From assembly GCF_041320605.1 (NCBI RefSeq), contig NZ_CP166679.1:248001-312000 (forward strand): DNA of 64,000 bases, in the 5' to 3' direction. Numbering within the stretch: position 1 is the stretch's first letter; the number at the start of each line of letters is the position of its first letter. This DNA is from Arenibacter antarcticus. GTDB lineage: Bacteria; Bacteroidota; Bacteroidia; Flavobacteriales; Flavobacteriaceae. The position numbers were made by a program, and so were the translations under genes. Shown piece after piece: positions 6,957 to 16,250 of this stretch. The notes beneath the pieces are model-generated. The model saw only the letters and a program-made list of their open reading frames with translations. It was not told where the DNA came from and made no database searches.

Positions 6957-9848
6957 ATGATAAAACAACTGATTATCTGCCTTTTAATATTTCACTTTTC
7001 TCATTTGGCAAGTGGGCAAAAACTTAGTAATCAAAACATTAAAGAACTAATCAGCTCCTACAAAATGGATATTCGGGGTCCATACAAAGAAATACGATGG
7101 TTTTGTACAGATGGCAGTATTCGTCAGCCCAAAGATCCCTGTCCAGATAAAATTGGTCCCGGAGTGCAGCATGCCACCTATAAGAGTTCGGTAGTGGATC
7201 TTGGAAAAAGCAACCATATATATCTTGGCCAAATTCTTGCCTATACCGAAAAAGAAGAATTCTGGGATAAGGAAAATAATTATTCGCGCCTAAAACAGTA
7301 TCAGTTAGATAAGTATTTAAGGTCTGTAGATGACGGATGGGCGCTACAAAAAGGGCAGTATTATAGGGGAGCAATACAATCCGAAGATGAAGAGGCTTGG
7401 GGGATTGAATTTTATAAATGGCTGCTCTCCGATACCGATAATTTAAAAAAGCATTTTTTCCTTATCCGACAATCTCTTAAGGACATACCCCACCAAGGAG
7501 ATGATAATTTGGCCCAAAAGATTAGAAGCGAATCCAAGGTGATTTCTGATATGGCCCCAAGTTTTATGGATTTACGGGTGAAGATCCATAGCCAGCCCGA
7601 TGCGGGAGATGTTGCTAAAGTAAACACTTTTAAATCAAATAATAGTGGTAAACTAAGTTTAGAGGTCAAAGATAAAATTGAAAACTTATCACGTATCATG
7701 ACCAGTTTCTACCAACCAGTAGATATTTCAGCTTTACCTAAAAGAACCCCACTTGTCCTAGAAAAACAAATTGGTTTGGATATAAGCGCGTTTGCGACCC
7801 TTTATTCCAAGGAAAAAAACACCGCCTTTCTAATACCAGCAACGGCAGAATTGCTACTTTCCATCAGACAGGCCCTAATAGCAGAACATTCCGCAGCAGC
7901 CAGATTGCAATTGTTGGACGCCTCCTTAAAATTAGAAGAGATTATCTTTAAAAAATCGCCCGAATGGCAACCAGAAGATATAAATGGACTCTTGGATAAG
8001 GTGTGCTATTTGGGTATGGCCAACGCCGGTGCGGGATATATAGAACTTGAGGAATGGCACCAATTAAACTTGGCTTCTAAGCAAAACTCCTTGGGCGATC
8101 TTAGCGCTACACTAGAACATGCTCGTAGGGAAGTAGAATGGAGTTCTTCCATGGTAAAGGCCAATTATCAAGATATTGTGGATATATATACCGGTTTTGA
8201 ACCCAAGGCTTATGGATATATAGACGATATGATAAGGGGGTCCATAGCCCTATATCTAGGTAAGACCGTTGGTGAATTGGGCGATTTAATTGCTAGGGAG
8301 TCTGCCTTGACCAATGCTATAATGGATATTGATAACCAAAGCGGATTCCGTGGACTAAATTCTGGTTATGCGTTGGGAGAATTGGTCGTAGTAAATGGAT
8401 CTCCAGATGAAATTGAAGTGGCTTCAGACAAGATTTATGTTTTTCAGCGCCCACCAGCAGATTTAAAACCTGTGGCCGGAATAGCTACCGTTTCTGAAGG
8501 AAATATGGTCTCTCATGTACAACTTTTGGCTAGGAATTTGGGAATTCCGAATGCAGTACTAGCCGATGACAACCTTAGAAACCTCATCAAATATGATGGG
8601 AAACGTGTTTTTTATGCAGTATCCAATAGAGGAAATGTGATTATGAAACCCGAAAGTGATATGACTCCGGAAGAACGCAACCTTTTTTCTAAAAAAGAAC
8701 GTAGAGAGGAAAGAGTACGAGTCCCCATAGACAATATACGATTGCAGGAAAATAAAATACTAGATCTTAGAGAAGTGGATGCGAGCGATTCAGGAAAGCT
8801 TTGTGGTCCCAAAGCTGCTAATCTAGGTCAATTAAAAAAAATGTTCCCCAACAAGGTTGTAGAAGGTTTAGTAATCCCGTTCGGGATTTTCAGATCGCAT
8901 ATGGATCAACTTATGCCAGAGGGAAAAGTTAGTTATTGGGAGTTTTTAAACACCATCTTCAAAGATGCGGAAACCATGCGCACCCAAGGAATAAGCGAAG
9001 GTGAAGTAGAGAATTTTCAGTTACGAAAGTTGGAAACCTTAAGGGGGGCCATAAAACTAATACCCCTGCAAGCAGAATTCCTAGCGCAACTAGAAAAAGG
9101 GTTCACTGGGATACTTGGAAAAAATTTAGGAGAAATCCCCGTATTCCTCAGAAGTGATACCAATATGGAAGATCTAAAGGACTTTACAGGAGCAGGCCTA
9201 AATCTAACCATCTTCAATGTGGTGACAAAGGAAAAAATAATTGCGGGAATTAAAGATGTTTGGGCCTCCCCATATACGGAACGCAGTTTTAAATGGAGAC
9301 AAAAATTCCTGTTGAATCCCGAAAATGTATTCCCATCAATATTAGTCATACCTAGTGTAGATGTGGATTATTCTGGGGTTTTAATTACCAAGGGAATCAA
9401 TTCTGGTAGGCCACTAGATTTAACCATAGCCTTCAGTAGAGGTGCTGGGGGTGCGGTGGACGGACAGTCTGCTGAAACCTATGAAATTTACGAGGCTGGA
9501 GGCGTACAATTACTTGCCCCTGCCAGGGAAACCTATCACAACAGACTGCCCACTACTGGTGGTACAGAAAAAAAAACATCCACCTTTGAAAATTTTATTC
9601 TGAACGATCAAAATATTCAGGACATTAGAAATCTTGCGAATTCCATTCGAGAAACTATGCCCAAAGAAACCAACTCTGATTATGAAGGTGCCTATGATGT
9701 AGAATTAGGCTTTCAAAATAATAAGTTATGGTTGTTCCAGATCAGACCATTTGTGGAAAATAAAAAAGCCCAAAGCTCTGATTATTTAGAATCTATTGCC
9801 CCAAAAATAGATATGTCCAAAAAAATTGATCTCTCAAAAAAAATATAG
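6957..9848 (+). CDS. Exported PEP synthase / glucan-water-dikinase-like ATP-grasp phosphotransferase
   Basis: This is a 963-residue protein. Residues 1-20 are a Sec signal peptide (hydrophobic ICLLIF core, ASGQ cleavage region). Residues about 25-450 are a helical domain I do not recognise. Residues about 475-560 are the swivelling phosphohistidine domain (VSH, H520 the phosphorylated residue; compare TSH in PPDK). Residues about 612-935 are the ATP-grasp PEP/pyruvate-binding domain: GPKAANLG near 618-625, FLRSD near 730-734 and a C-terminal QIRPF near 927. The histidine domain comes before the ATP-grasp domain, which is the order of plant alpha-glucan water dikinase and the reverse of PPDK or PpsA. 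All key motifs look intact. I infer a phosphotransferase acting outside the cytoplasm, where the ATP source is an open question. The stop is one base before the next ATG. Confidence 0.8.
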   Translation: MIKQLIICLLIFHFSHLASGQKLSNQNIKELISSYKMDIRGPYKEIRWFCTDGSIRQPKDPCPDKIGPGVQHATYKSSVVDLGKSNHIYLGQILAYTEKEEFWDKENNYSRLKQYQLDKYLRSVDDGWALQKGQYYRGAIQSEDEEAWGIEFYKWLLSDTDNLKKHFFLIRQSLKDIPHQGDDNLAQKIRSESKVISDMAPSFMDLRVKIHSQPDAGDVAKVNTFKSNNSGKLSLEVKDKIENLSRIMTSFYQPVDISALPKRTPLVLEKQIGLDISAFATLYSKEKNTAFLIPATAELLLSIRQALIAEHSAAARLQLLDASLKLEEIIFKKSPEWQPEDINGLLDKVCYLGMANAGAGYIELEEWHQLNLASKQNSLGDLSATLEHARREVEWSSSMVKANYQDIVDIYTGFEPKAYGYIDDMIRGSIALYLGKTVGELGDLIARESALTNAIMDIDNQSGFRGLNSGYALGELVVVNGSPDEIEVASDKIYVFQRPPADLKPVAGIATVSEGNMVSHVQLLARNLGIPNAVLADDNLRNLIKYDGKRVFYAVSNRGNVIMKPESDMTPEERNLFSKKERREERVRVPIDNIRLQENKILDLREVDASDSGKLCGPKAANLGQLKKMFPNKVVEGLVIPFGIFRSHMDQLMPEGKVSYWEFLNTIFKDAETMRTQGISEGEVENFQLRKLETLRGAIKLIPLQAEFLAQLEKGFTGILGKNLGEIPVFLRSDTNMEDLKDFTGAGLNLTIFNVVTKEKIIAGIKDVWASPYTERSFKWRQKFLLNPENVFPSILVIPSVDVDYSGVLITKGINSGRPLDLTIAFSRGAGGAVDGQSAETYEIYEAGGVQLLAPARETYHNRLPTTGGTEKKTSTFENFILNDQNIQDIRNLANSIRETMPKETNSDYEGAYDVELGFQNNKLWLFQIRPFVENKKAQSSDYLESIAPKIDMSKKIDLSKKI

Positions 9849-9849
9849 G

Positions 9850-11109
9850 ATGCGGAAATATATTGTGTACCCCTTTTTAATACTTATCTGTTCGGCCTTT
9901 ACCGTGGTTCACTATTACCCAATTGACGGCTATGAACGCACAGGGATCAAGCGTTTAAAGTATTTGGAACTGGTTAAAAATGGGGAAATTAAATCTACTT
10001 CCACGCTTCCGAAAGGAGCTTTAAAGTCTTATGAGGATATTAAACTTAACCTTCTAGCAAAAAAAGACGATAGCCTAGGTAGCATTTTAACTATAGATGA
10101 TAATTTTCAGAAAGAGATAAACGGACTTTTTAGAGGCTTGGACAAAAGTTATTCACTTGCGGTAGTGGATATCTCCGATGTAAATCAGATTCGCTATGCC
10201 CATAGAAATGAGACCGCGGGCTATCAACCGGGAAGCGTTGGTAAACTCGCCGTACTTGTAGCGCTATTTGATCAATTGGCTAAAATTTACCCGAATTCTT
10301 TTGAAAAACGGCTCGACTTATTGCGTTCAAAATCTGTTAAATCAGGGGTTTGGGGTTTAACCGATGCGCACACCATCCCAATTTTCAATATTGAGACCAA
10401 TAAACTCATAAAAAGGCAGGTGGTTACCAGTGACGTCTTTACCTTGTTTGAATGGGCAGACCATATGATGTCTGTGAGCAATAACGGTGCTGCCAGTATA
10501 GTATGGCGTGAAGCCCTACTCATGTCTGCCTTTGGACCCGCCTATCCCGAACTCAGTCAGGAGGAGGCCGATGCTTATTTTAACAACACCCCAAGAAAAG
10601 AACTTACTGATTTATCGAACGATATTGTAAACCTTCCTTTGCGCAGTTTAGATATAAGTGCCAATGAATGGCGTTTGGGCAGCTTTTTTACTTCTGGGGC
10701 CAATAAATATGTTGGGGACAAAGGGGGAAGTATAGGTTCTACCTTGGGATTGATGAAGTTTTTGATCCAATTGGAACAAGGGAAGGTCATAGACGAAGCC
10801 TCTAGTCTAGAGATGAAACGCTTAATGTATATGACGGACCGCAGGATAAGATATGCGCAATCGCCTACCCTAAAGGAGGCAGGGGTTTATTTTAAATCGG
10901 GAAGTTTATACCAATGCAATAAGACCAGTGGTGAACCCTGTGGAAAATATATGGGAAACATCAGTAATTTTATGAATTCCGTGGCCATTGTGGAGCATCC
11001 CGATAATTGTACGTATATGGTGGTCCTAATGACCAATGTATTGCGCAAAAATTCGGCAACGGACCATATGACCCTAGCCAGCAGTATCGATAAGATTATT
11101 AAGAAATAG
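9850..11109 (+). CDS. Serine hydrolase of the class A beta-lactamase / PBP fold
   Basis: With the ATG at 9850 the product is 419 residues and begins with a signal-anchor-like stretch (YIVYPFLILICSAFTVV). An upstream in-frame ATG at 9826 would overlap the dikinase by 23 bases and put charged residues before the hydrophobic stretch, so 9850 is preferred. The active-site series is complete: SVGK (S129-K132) as SxxK, SNN (210-212) and KSGS (349-352). At 419 residues it is longer than a typical class A beta-lactamase (about 290), with an N-terminal extension of about 100 residues. Relatives include beta-lactamases, peptidoglycan carboxypeptidases and esterases. I infer an envelope hydrolase working with the dikinase gene directly upstream, to which it is coupled. 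Confidence 0.8.
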   Translation: MRKYIVYPFLILICSAFTVVHYYPIDGYERTGIKRLKYLELVKNGEIKSTSTLPKGALKSYEDIKLNLLAKKDDSLGSILTIDDNFQKEINGLFRGLDKSYSLAVVDISDVNQIRYAHRNETAGYQPGSVGKLAVLVALFDQLAKIYPNSFEKRLDLLRSKSVKSGVWGLTDAHTIPIFNIETNKLIKRQVVTSDVFTLFEWADHMMSVSNNGAASIVWREALLMSAFGPAYPELSQEEADAYFNNTPRKELTDLSNDIVNLPLRSLDISANEWRLGSFFTSGANKYVGDKGGSIGSTLGLMKFLIQLEQGKVIDEASSLEMKRLMYMTDRRIRYAQSPTLKEAGVYFKSGSLYQCNKTSGEPCGKYMGNISNFMNSVAIVEHPDNCTYMVVLMTNVLRKNSATDHMTLASSIDKIIKK

Positions 11110-13951
11110 GCTTTTTCATAGTTTGCAAAATTTCAGCAGCCTTTCTTTTTACCTTTTCATGGGAATCTTCCAAAACCATTTCCAATATGGAATTAAATTT
11201 TGGATCATTAATTTTTTCAATGAGGTAAAGCACTGATAATTTCAGCTTGACATCTTTTCTTTTTAAGAGGACATTATAACATTCAGATTCACTTAGCACC
11301 TTAATATTGATGTTCTTTAGTTTTTTTTCGGAAAAGGTTTCCACAAGGATGGATTCGGCAACGGGAATCAATTCTTTTTTAAGTTGAATATCTAGGATAT
11401 TGTCTAGAAATTCAATGGCATGTATCCGTTGCTCCTCCTTTCCATGTAAGATGGTGTTTAGTATGGGATCTACATCTTGTGGGGGATATTTTATGCCCAG
11501 AAATTGAAAAATTCGCTGTAATTGCCTGTCCAATCGCAATTCCAATAAATGTATCAGGGCGTTCCTCGCATCGTTTTCTTCTCGAGATTCTGGATTCTCG
11601 GCATTTTTTTTATACCGAATTATGATTTGGGAATGGATTACAGAAAGAGTATTCTGATAGAGATTACATTCGTCCAAAATTCTATCCACTATAAATCGGT
11701 CGTTAATTTTTAGATGTGGATACTTCCATTTCAATCTCTTTAAGGCTTCAATAGCTTCAATTTTCACCGTATGTTCCATTTCCCCAGTCAATTTAATTAG
11801 GGTATTCACCGCTTTTTGAGAGGCGAATTTTTCCAATACCAAAACCAAAACGGCAGCATCTTCCAAGTCAATAACATGGTCTTTAGACATCTTATCGAAT
11901 AGAATATCTATTATTGGCTCTCCAAAGAAAAACAGGGCCTCTATACAAGTATTTCTTGTTTCCTTCCCTGATAACTTTTCAATTATGACACTTATAAAGC
12001 ACTCTTCCAAGGTTTTGGATGCCGCTGTTATTGCGGTATTGGTCACAGCGATATTGGAGGAATTAATGTTTGTTATTAGTATATGATAAAACCGTTCCAT
12101 CTTGGCATTACCAATCGCTTCCAAAATGGCTTGAATTTTGTTGGTTTTCTCCTGTTCGCTACTTAGGAAGGTAAGTTGTGACAGGGCTTTTTCTATACGG
12201 TTCTCCAGATTAAATCTTTCTTGCAGCAATTGATTGTTCCTCAATTCCAAGGATAAACCTACCAAGGCAGCATTTGCTATTGTAGTATCGTCCACATTGA
12301 GATATTTATCAAAAAGTTGAATCTGATCTTGATTGTAATTTTTCAACAGGTATCTAAAAGCGGAAGTAGTCACTTGTTGATCTTTGTCAAAAATCATTTC
12401 CTGAACTGTTACACATAAATTTTCCGTGTTCAGAAAATACAAATTTTCTATAGCAAGGGCCCTTACCTTGGCCGAGGGGTTATTTAGAAGATTTTTAATG
12501 GTATAAAAAAATCGTTCATCCTTCACTTCTAAGGTCTTTTGAAGCATGTGTAGGATCTGATTTTCAGGACCCATTTCCAGCACTCGGTTTACCGTGTCAA
12601 TAATGGAAGTGACCTTTATTTCTTCCTTGTTTGTCTTTTTCTTTTTAACATCGGATTGCTCCAACAGGCCTTTAAACGCAACTATATATTCCCTTCTCAG
12701 GTGATAAATAAAATACAGCCATATAGAGATCAGCACAATAATGATTAAACTGATATAGGTAGAGGGTATTTCCAGTGCATTGATAAAGAAAATCAGGATA
12801 AAGCCCGCCAATCCGGTTGCAATACTATCTACAACCACATCTGTAAAAGTTTTGGTCCTCTTTTTAATTTCTATGGGAATGGGAATGGAGAGAAGCTCTG
12901 TTGCGGCCTTATTTACTGATTGTTTTAAGCTCCCGTCCACTATCTTGATAAATACCACTACCCACAGCTGTGGAAGGACCAATAATAGGATTGAGCCTAT
13001 CAAAATACCTGTAGGCAGCCACAATAGTGATTTACCTACCCCAAAGGTTCCAACTATTCGTTTGGTAAGAAATAATTGTATCAAGAGGGAAATTACACTA
13101 AGGGTGGAAAACCAAAATCCGAAAAATGAGGTCAGGGCATCCTGATCTTGGATAAACCTGGAGGCATAATCACTATATTGGTAATCCACAAGTTTGGCAA
13201 TCAACACACTAACTCCAATGACTAAGGCAATTAAACTCAATAATTTGGATTGTTTAATGAGCCTAAAAGGCGATTCTCCCTTAGGGGCGGACCTACTGGA
13301 AACTTGGAACGAATTTAGTTTTACTACCTCATTTCTCCAAATATATCTTGTAATAGGTAGACAGCACAAAAGTAGGGCCGCAGCGACGAACAACAAATTC
13401 TCCGTATAAAAGAACGTGGTCAATAATGAGGTTAAATATCCCCCAAAAATACCACCGGCTATAGCTCCAGCTCCAATAAAACCAAAAACCCGCTTAGCCT
13501 CCCGGACATTGTACACCAGATTTGCCATTATCCAAAACTGGGAAGCGGTAAGAAGCCCAAATAGTGCTACCCAAACATAGGGTATATACAGAATGTATCC
13601 ATTAGTGAGGTTAAAACTGAAGGCAATAGCGAATAGCACTAGTGAAATAATGGAACCAATAAGGGTTTTATCCATTATAATGTTCAAGGAGTACTTTTCC
13701 ATGGCACGGTCATAAAAAAATGAACCCACAATGGCCGTAATGGCCGTTAGCACATACCCCAAAGGAAGCGCGCTGGAAGACAGTTCTGAAAGAAATAAGG
13801 AATTTATAGTAGGTTTTACAATTAATAAAACCGTTATAATAAGAAATATGTTCAGTTGCAGCAGGAGCGTTTTTGTCAATTCCTCCTCCTTAAGATCAAA
13901 AGCTTTTAAAATATATGTTTTAACCAGTGATAATAGGTAGATCAAATGCAA
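11099..13951 (-). CDS. Npt/ATP-ADP carrier-like (MFS-related) transporter fused to HEAT repeats
   Basis: The 950-residue protein has about 12 hydrophobic segments in residues 1-430, with short loops. It resembles the nucleotide transporter (Npt1/Npt2, plastid/parasite ATP-ADP antiporter) family in pattern, including LLQLNIF and a lysine in the first helix pair (VKPT). Residues about 445-950 are a long series of helix pairs of HEAT type (repeated ALxxL and NxxxxxAL patterns). The membrane part probably carries nucleotides or another charged solute; the HEAT part would be a protein-binding platform. Both are family-based inferences. The start is TTG; no in-frame ATG occurs before the first membrane helix. 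Its 3' end overlaps the serine hydrolase gene by 11 bases on the opposite strand. Confidence 0.7.
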   Translation of the reverse strand: MHLIYLLSLVKTYILKAFDLKEEELTKTLLLQLNIFLIITVLLIVKPTINSLFLSELSSSALPLGYVLTAITAIVGSFFYDRAMEKYSLNIIMDKTLIGSIISLVLFAIAFSFNLTNGYILYIPYVWVALFGLLTASQFWIMANLVYNVREAKRVFGFIGAGAIAGGIFGGYLTSLLTTFFYTENLLFVAAALLLCCLPITRYIWRNEVVKLNSFQVSSRSAPKGESPFRLIKQSKLLSLIALVIGVSVLIAKLVDYQYSDYASRFIQDQDALTSFFGFWFSTLSVISLLIQLFLTKRIVGTFGVGKSLLWLPTGILIGSILLLVLPQLWVVVFIKIVDGSLKQSVNKAATELLSIPIPIEIKKRTKTFTDVVVDSIATGLAGFILIFFINALEIPSTYISLIIIVLISIWLYFIYHLRREYIVAFKGLLEQSDVKKKKTNKEEIKVTSIIDTVNRVLEMGPENQILHMLQKTLEVKDERFFYTIKNLLNNPSAKVRALAIENLYFLNTENLCVTVQEMIFDKDQQVTTSAFRYLLKNYNQDQIQLFDKYLNVDDTTIANAALVGLSLELRNNQLLQERFNLENRIEKALSQLTFLSSEQEKTNKIQAILEAIGNAKMERFYHILITNINSSNIAVTNTAITAASKTLEECFISVIIEKLSGKETRNTCIEALFFFGEPIIDILFDKMSKDHVIDLEDAAVLVLVLEKFASQKAVNTLIKLTGEMEHTVKIEAIEALKRLKWKYPHLKINDRFIVDRILDECNLYQNTLSVIHSQIIIRYKKNAENPESREENDARNALIHLLELRLDRQLQRIFQFLGIKYPPQDVDPILNTILHGKEEQRIHAIEFLDNILDIQLKKELIPVAESILVETFSEKKLKNINIKVLSESECYNVLLKRKDVKLKLSVLYLIEKINDPKFNSILEMVLEDSHEKVKRKAAEILQTMKKPIS

Positions 13952-14066
13952 TTCTTTATTGTGATAATTATATGCCCTTCAACTTGTCCAACTAAAACTA
14001 ATTTACGAAAATAAGTGCTGAAAACTGATATCCGATAGTTCCCTTAAGCGGATGTTGCGGCACTTT

Positions 14067-14987
14067 TTAATTGTTGGCCACTAGGGTGCGTCCGGCCCGC
14101 AATACTCTTTCCACAGGTTTTACCAGATCACGGATTATTTGCTCTCCGGCAGGATCATCTATCAAAGCTACTAAGATATATCGTCTATTTGGATTGTTTC
14201 CCCATACCAACACCGAATCCGAATGAAAGTTTTTCCAGGATCCCGATTTGCGATACAGTTTTGCACTGGGTGCAATATCGTCTAAGGTATTAACAAATTT
14301 ATGATGTAATTCGGGATCGACCATAATATCTAACATCTGTTTAGATCTTGCCCTGTTTACCAATTGTCCGTTGGCCAATAAATAGTAATAGCGACACACC
14401 TGATTCACCGTAGCAGCATGCGATAAGTTCTTTAGGGGTTCCCTATTGGTATCCCCGCCCCCACCGTAGCGCTTGCCCACCCAGAGTCCGCCACCAAGAT
14501 CTTCATCATAAAACTTATATCTGGGATCTGTCATTACGGATTGGATCTTCTCATAGCCCAAACGATCAATCATTCTTGTAGAGGCCGCGTTGTTAGATTT
14601 ACTGATCATAAGACGCATATCGTCCCGTATTTCCTTATTGTCCTTAAGCTCCCCTTTTTCCAAAGCATCCATAGAGGATAATAAGATGGCAATTTTGGGT
14701 AAACTTGCCGCATACATCATATAATTACCATTTATACTAGCGTATTTTGCCTGATCGGGGTTTTTTAAATCCACAATTCCGACAGCCATCTTCCGATTAT
14801 TCATTAAGGCCTTCCACTGGGGATTGGACATAAGTTCGCGTTCCAAACCTTGCTGCAGACTAGTGCTCAACAAACTGGTAAGGGGTTTTACCTCTGAACC
14901 TCCAGTCCTGATAGGAAGTTCCTTTTGGGCCAATAAGCCCATAGAAAACAGCAATGCGAATATTAAAAAGTTTAGCCCCTTCCCCAT
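14067..14987 (-). CDS. Exported class A beta-lactamase-like serine hydrolase
   Basis: The 306-residue protein begins with a clear signal peptide (LIFALLFSMGLLAQ). The active-site set is SLPK (S95-K98), SNN (131-133) and KSGS (247-250), and the size is close to that of class A enzymes. No obvious omega-loop ExxLN motif is visible, so true beta-lactam hydrolysis is doubtful; a peptidoglycan or ester hydrolase is equally likely. It is the second such gene in 5 kb: the first lies at 9850 on the other strand and shares the SNN and KSGS motifs. A TAATTTTG -7 box (15016-15023) lies 28 bases before the ATG, so it is probably transcribed alone. It stops 115 bases before the start of the transporter gene on the same strand. 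Confidence 0.85.
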   Translation of the reverse strand: MGKGLNFLIFALLFSMGLLAQKELPIRTGGSEVKPLTSLLSTSLQQGLERELMSNPQWKALMNNRKMAVGIVDLKNPDQAKYASINGNYMMYAASLPKIAILLSSMDALEKGELKDNKEIRDDMRLMISKSNNAASTRMIDRLGYEKIQSVMTDPRYKFYDEDLGGGLWVGKRYGGGGDTNREPLKNLSHAATVNQVCRYYYLLANGQLVNRARSKQMLDIMVDPELHHKFVNTLDDIAPSAKLYRKSGSWKNFHSDSVLVWGNNPNRRYILVALIDDPAGEQIIRDLVKPVERVLRAGRTLVANN

Positions 14988-15015
14988 AACATTTTATGTA
15001 TATAAATATAATAAC

Positions 15016-15023
15016 CAAAATTA
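15016..15023 (-). promoter_or_regulatory. Bacteroidota -7 promoter box for the serine hydrolase
   Basis: On the minus strand this reads TAATTTTG, a full match to TAnnTTTG, 28 bases before the ATG ending at 14987. No clear TTTG -33 element was found at the usual distance. Confidence 0.5.
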
Positions 15024-15277
15024 TTCAATTTAAGAGTCCCCCCGGTGTTAATTTTTGTGGTTATAAAAAATATTATTTTCCCATATTTATATGGATATAA
15101 AGTCAAAATATGGCTTTGCAATGTTAAATTTTGGATTCACATTGCTAAATTAGGGATACAGTATAGCTGAAAACCTTATATTCTTACTTAAAACCTCAGC
15201 TCGCAATAATAGGCAGTGTACCGTTCCTCACTTAGTTTCTTGAAAATTATAATTACACTGTTTTCATCCCAAATCGT

Positions 15278-15285
15278 TATTTTTG
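15278..15285 (+). promoter_or_regulatory. Bacteroidota -7 promoter box for udk
   Basis: TATTTTTG matches TAnnTTTG exactly, 17 bases before the udk ATG. The expected -33 TTTG is only partly present (TGTTTT near 15259). Confidence 0.5.
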
Positions 15286-15302
15286 GAACAAATTATTTAT
15301 AA

Positions 15303-15911
15303 ATGCTTATTATAGGGATTGCAGGGGGAACCGGATGTGGAAAAACAACCGTGGTAAACCAAATCATCAACGAATTGCCAAACGAGGAAGTGGGCGTAAT
15401 TTCCCAGGACTCATATTATAGCGACCTCTCCCATCTTTCCTACGATGAGCGAACGCAAGTTAACTTTGATCACCCACGTGCAATCGATTTTGAGCTGTTG
15501 GGAAAACATTTACAGGAGCTAAAAAAAGGCATACCAATCCATCAACCGGTCTATTCCTTTGTAAAGCACAATCGAACCAAGGATACCATCCTCACCCATC
15601 CTAGAAAGGTAATGATTGTTGAGGGTATCTTAATTATGACGAATCCACAGATTAGGGAAATGTTCGACATTAAAATTTTTGTGCACGCAGATTCTGACGA
15701 GCGATTGATCCGTAGGTTAAAGCGAGATATTAATGAGCGTGGAAGAGACTTGGACGAGGTACTGTCCAGATACCAGAACACCTTGAAACCGATGCACAAT
15801 CAGTTTATTGAGCCAACCAAAGAATTTGCAGATATCATCATCCCCAATAATAAATACAATACCGTTGCCGTAGATATTGTTAGGACCATTATCAACGAAA
15901 AATTAGCGTAA
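15303..15911 (+). CDS. udk: Uridine kinase
   Basis: The 202-residue length is normal for the family. A Walker A loop lies at residues 8-16 (GGTGCGKTT), QDSYY follows near residue 35, and the FDHPRAIDF motif that binds the nucleoside is present, as is EGILIM near residue 107. The enzyme phosphorylates uridine and cytidine for pyrimidine salvage in the cytoplasm. It is the first gene of a run with the DivIC-like gene (6 bases downstream) and mutA, a linkage I know from other flavobacteria. A clean -7 box lies 17 bases upstream. Confidence 0.95.
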   Translation: MLIIGIAGGTGCGKTTVVNQIINELPNEEVGVISQDSYYSDLSHLSYDERTQVNFDHPRAIDFELLGKHLQELKKGIPIHQPVYSFVKHNRTKDTILTHPRKVMIVEGILIMTNPQIREMFDIKIFVHADSDERLIRRLKRDINERGRDLDEVLSRYQNTLKPMHNQFIEPTKEFADIIIPNNKYNTVAVDIVRTIINEKLA

Positions 15912-15917
15912 CCATAT

Positions 15918-16250
15918 ATGGGATTAAAAAGATTAAAAAAGAATAAGTGGTTTGCTGTACTTACTAATATGTACGTATTGGTACTTTCGGTGTTTTTGGT
16001 ATGGATGATTTTTTTTGACACCAATTCCCTACTCATTCATTGGGAACTTAAAAAAGAAATTAAAAACCTGGAAAAACAACAAGAATTTTTGAAAGAGGAG
16101 ATTTCTAGGGATAAAAAAATAATTAAAAAGCTTACGGATCCGGAGGAACTGGAAAAATTTGCTAGGGAACACTACTATCTAAAAAAGAAGAACGAGGAGA
16201 TTTATTTAATTGAATACGAGGACAGTATAAAATCAAAAAAAGATGAGTAA
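15918..16250 (+). CDS. Septum formation initiator (FtsB/DivIC-like) protein
   Basis: The 110-residue protein has one transmembrane segment (about 17-36: TNMYVLVLSVFLVWMIFF), then a charged coiled coil (about 45-80) rich in K and E heptads, then the LTDPEELEKFAREHYYLKK block diagnostic of FtsB/DivIC. In the divisome this type of protein pairs with FtsL/FtsQ partners in the inner membrane and reaches into the periplasm. It is encoded 6 bases after udk, and its last 8 bases overlap the start of mutA, so it is co-translated with metabolic genes of unrelated role. Whether it is formally FtsB or DivIC cannot be decided here. Confidence 0.9.
   Translation: MGLKRLKKNKWFAVLTNMYVLVLSVFLVWMIFFDTNSLLIHWELKKEIKNLEKQQEFLKEEISRDKKIIKKLTDPEELEKFAREHYYLKKKNEEIYLIEYEDSIKSKKDE

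Larger units (their letters stand above)
14988..15302. other. Divergent intergenic region with two promoter cores
   Basis: These 315 bases between a minus-strand hydrolase and udk carry no convincing coding frame. They contain a minus-strand -7 box at 15016-15023 and a plus-strand -7 box at 15278-15285, described separately. The middle part (15060-15240) is AT-rich with no repeat or hairpin I can support. Confidence 0.6.

Noticed and set aside
14067..14987. Calling the serine hydrolase a true beta-lactamase resistance gene
   Set aside because: SxxK, SNN and KSG are present, but no clear omega-loop Glu motif is seen; PBP-like or esterase activity is equally possible.
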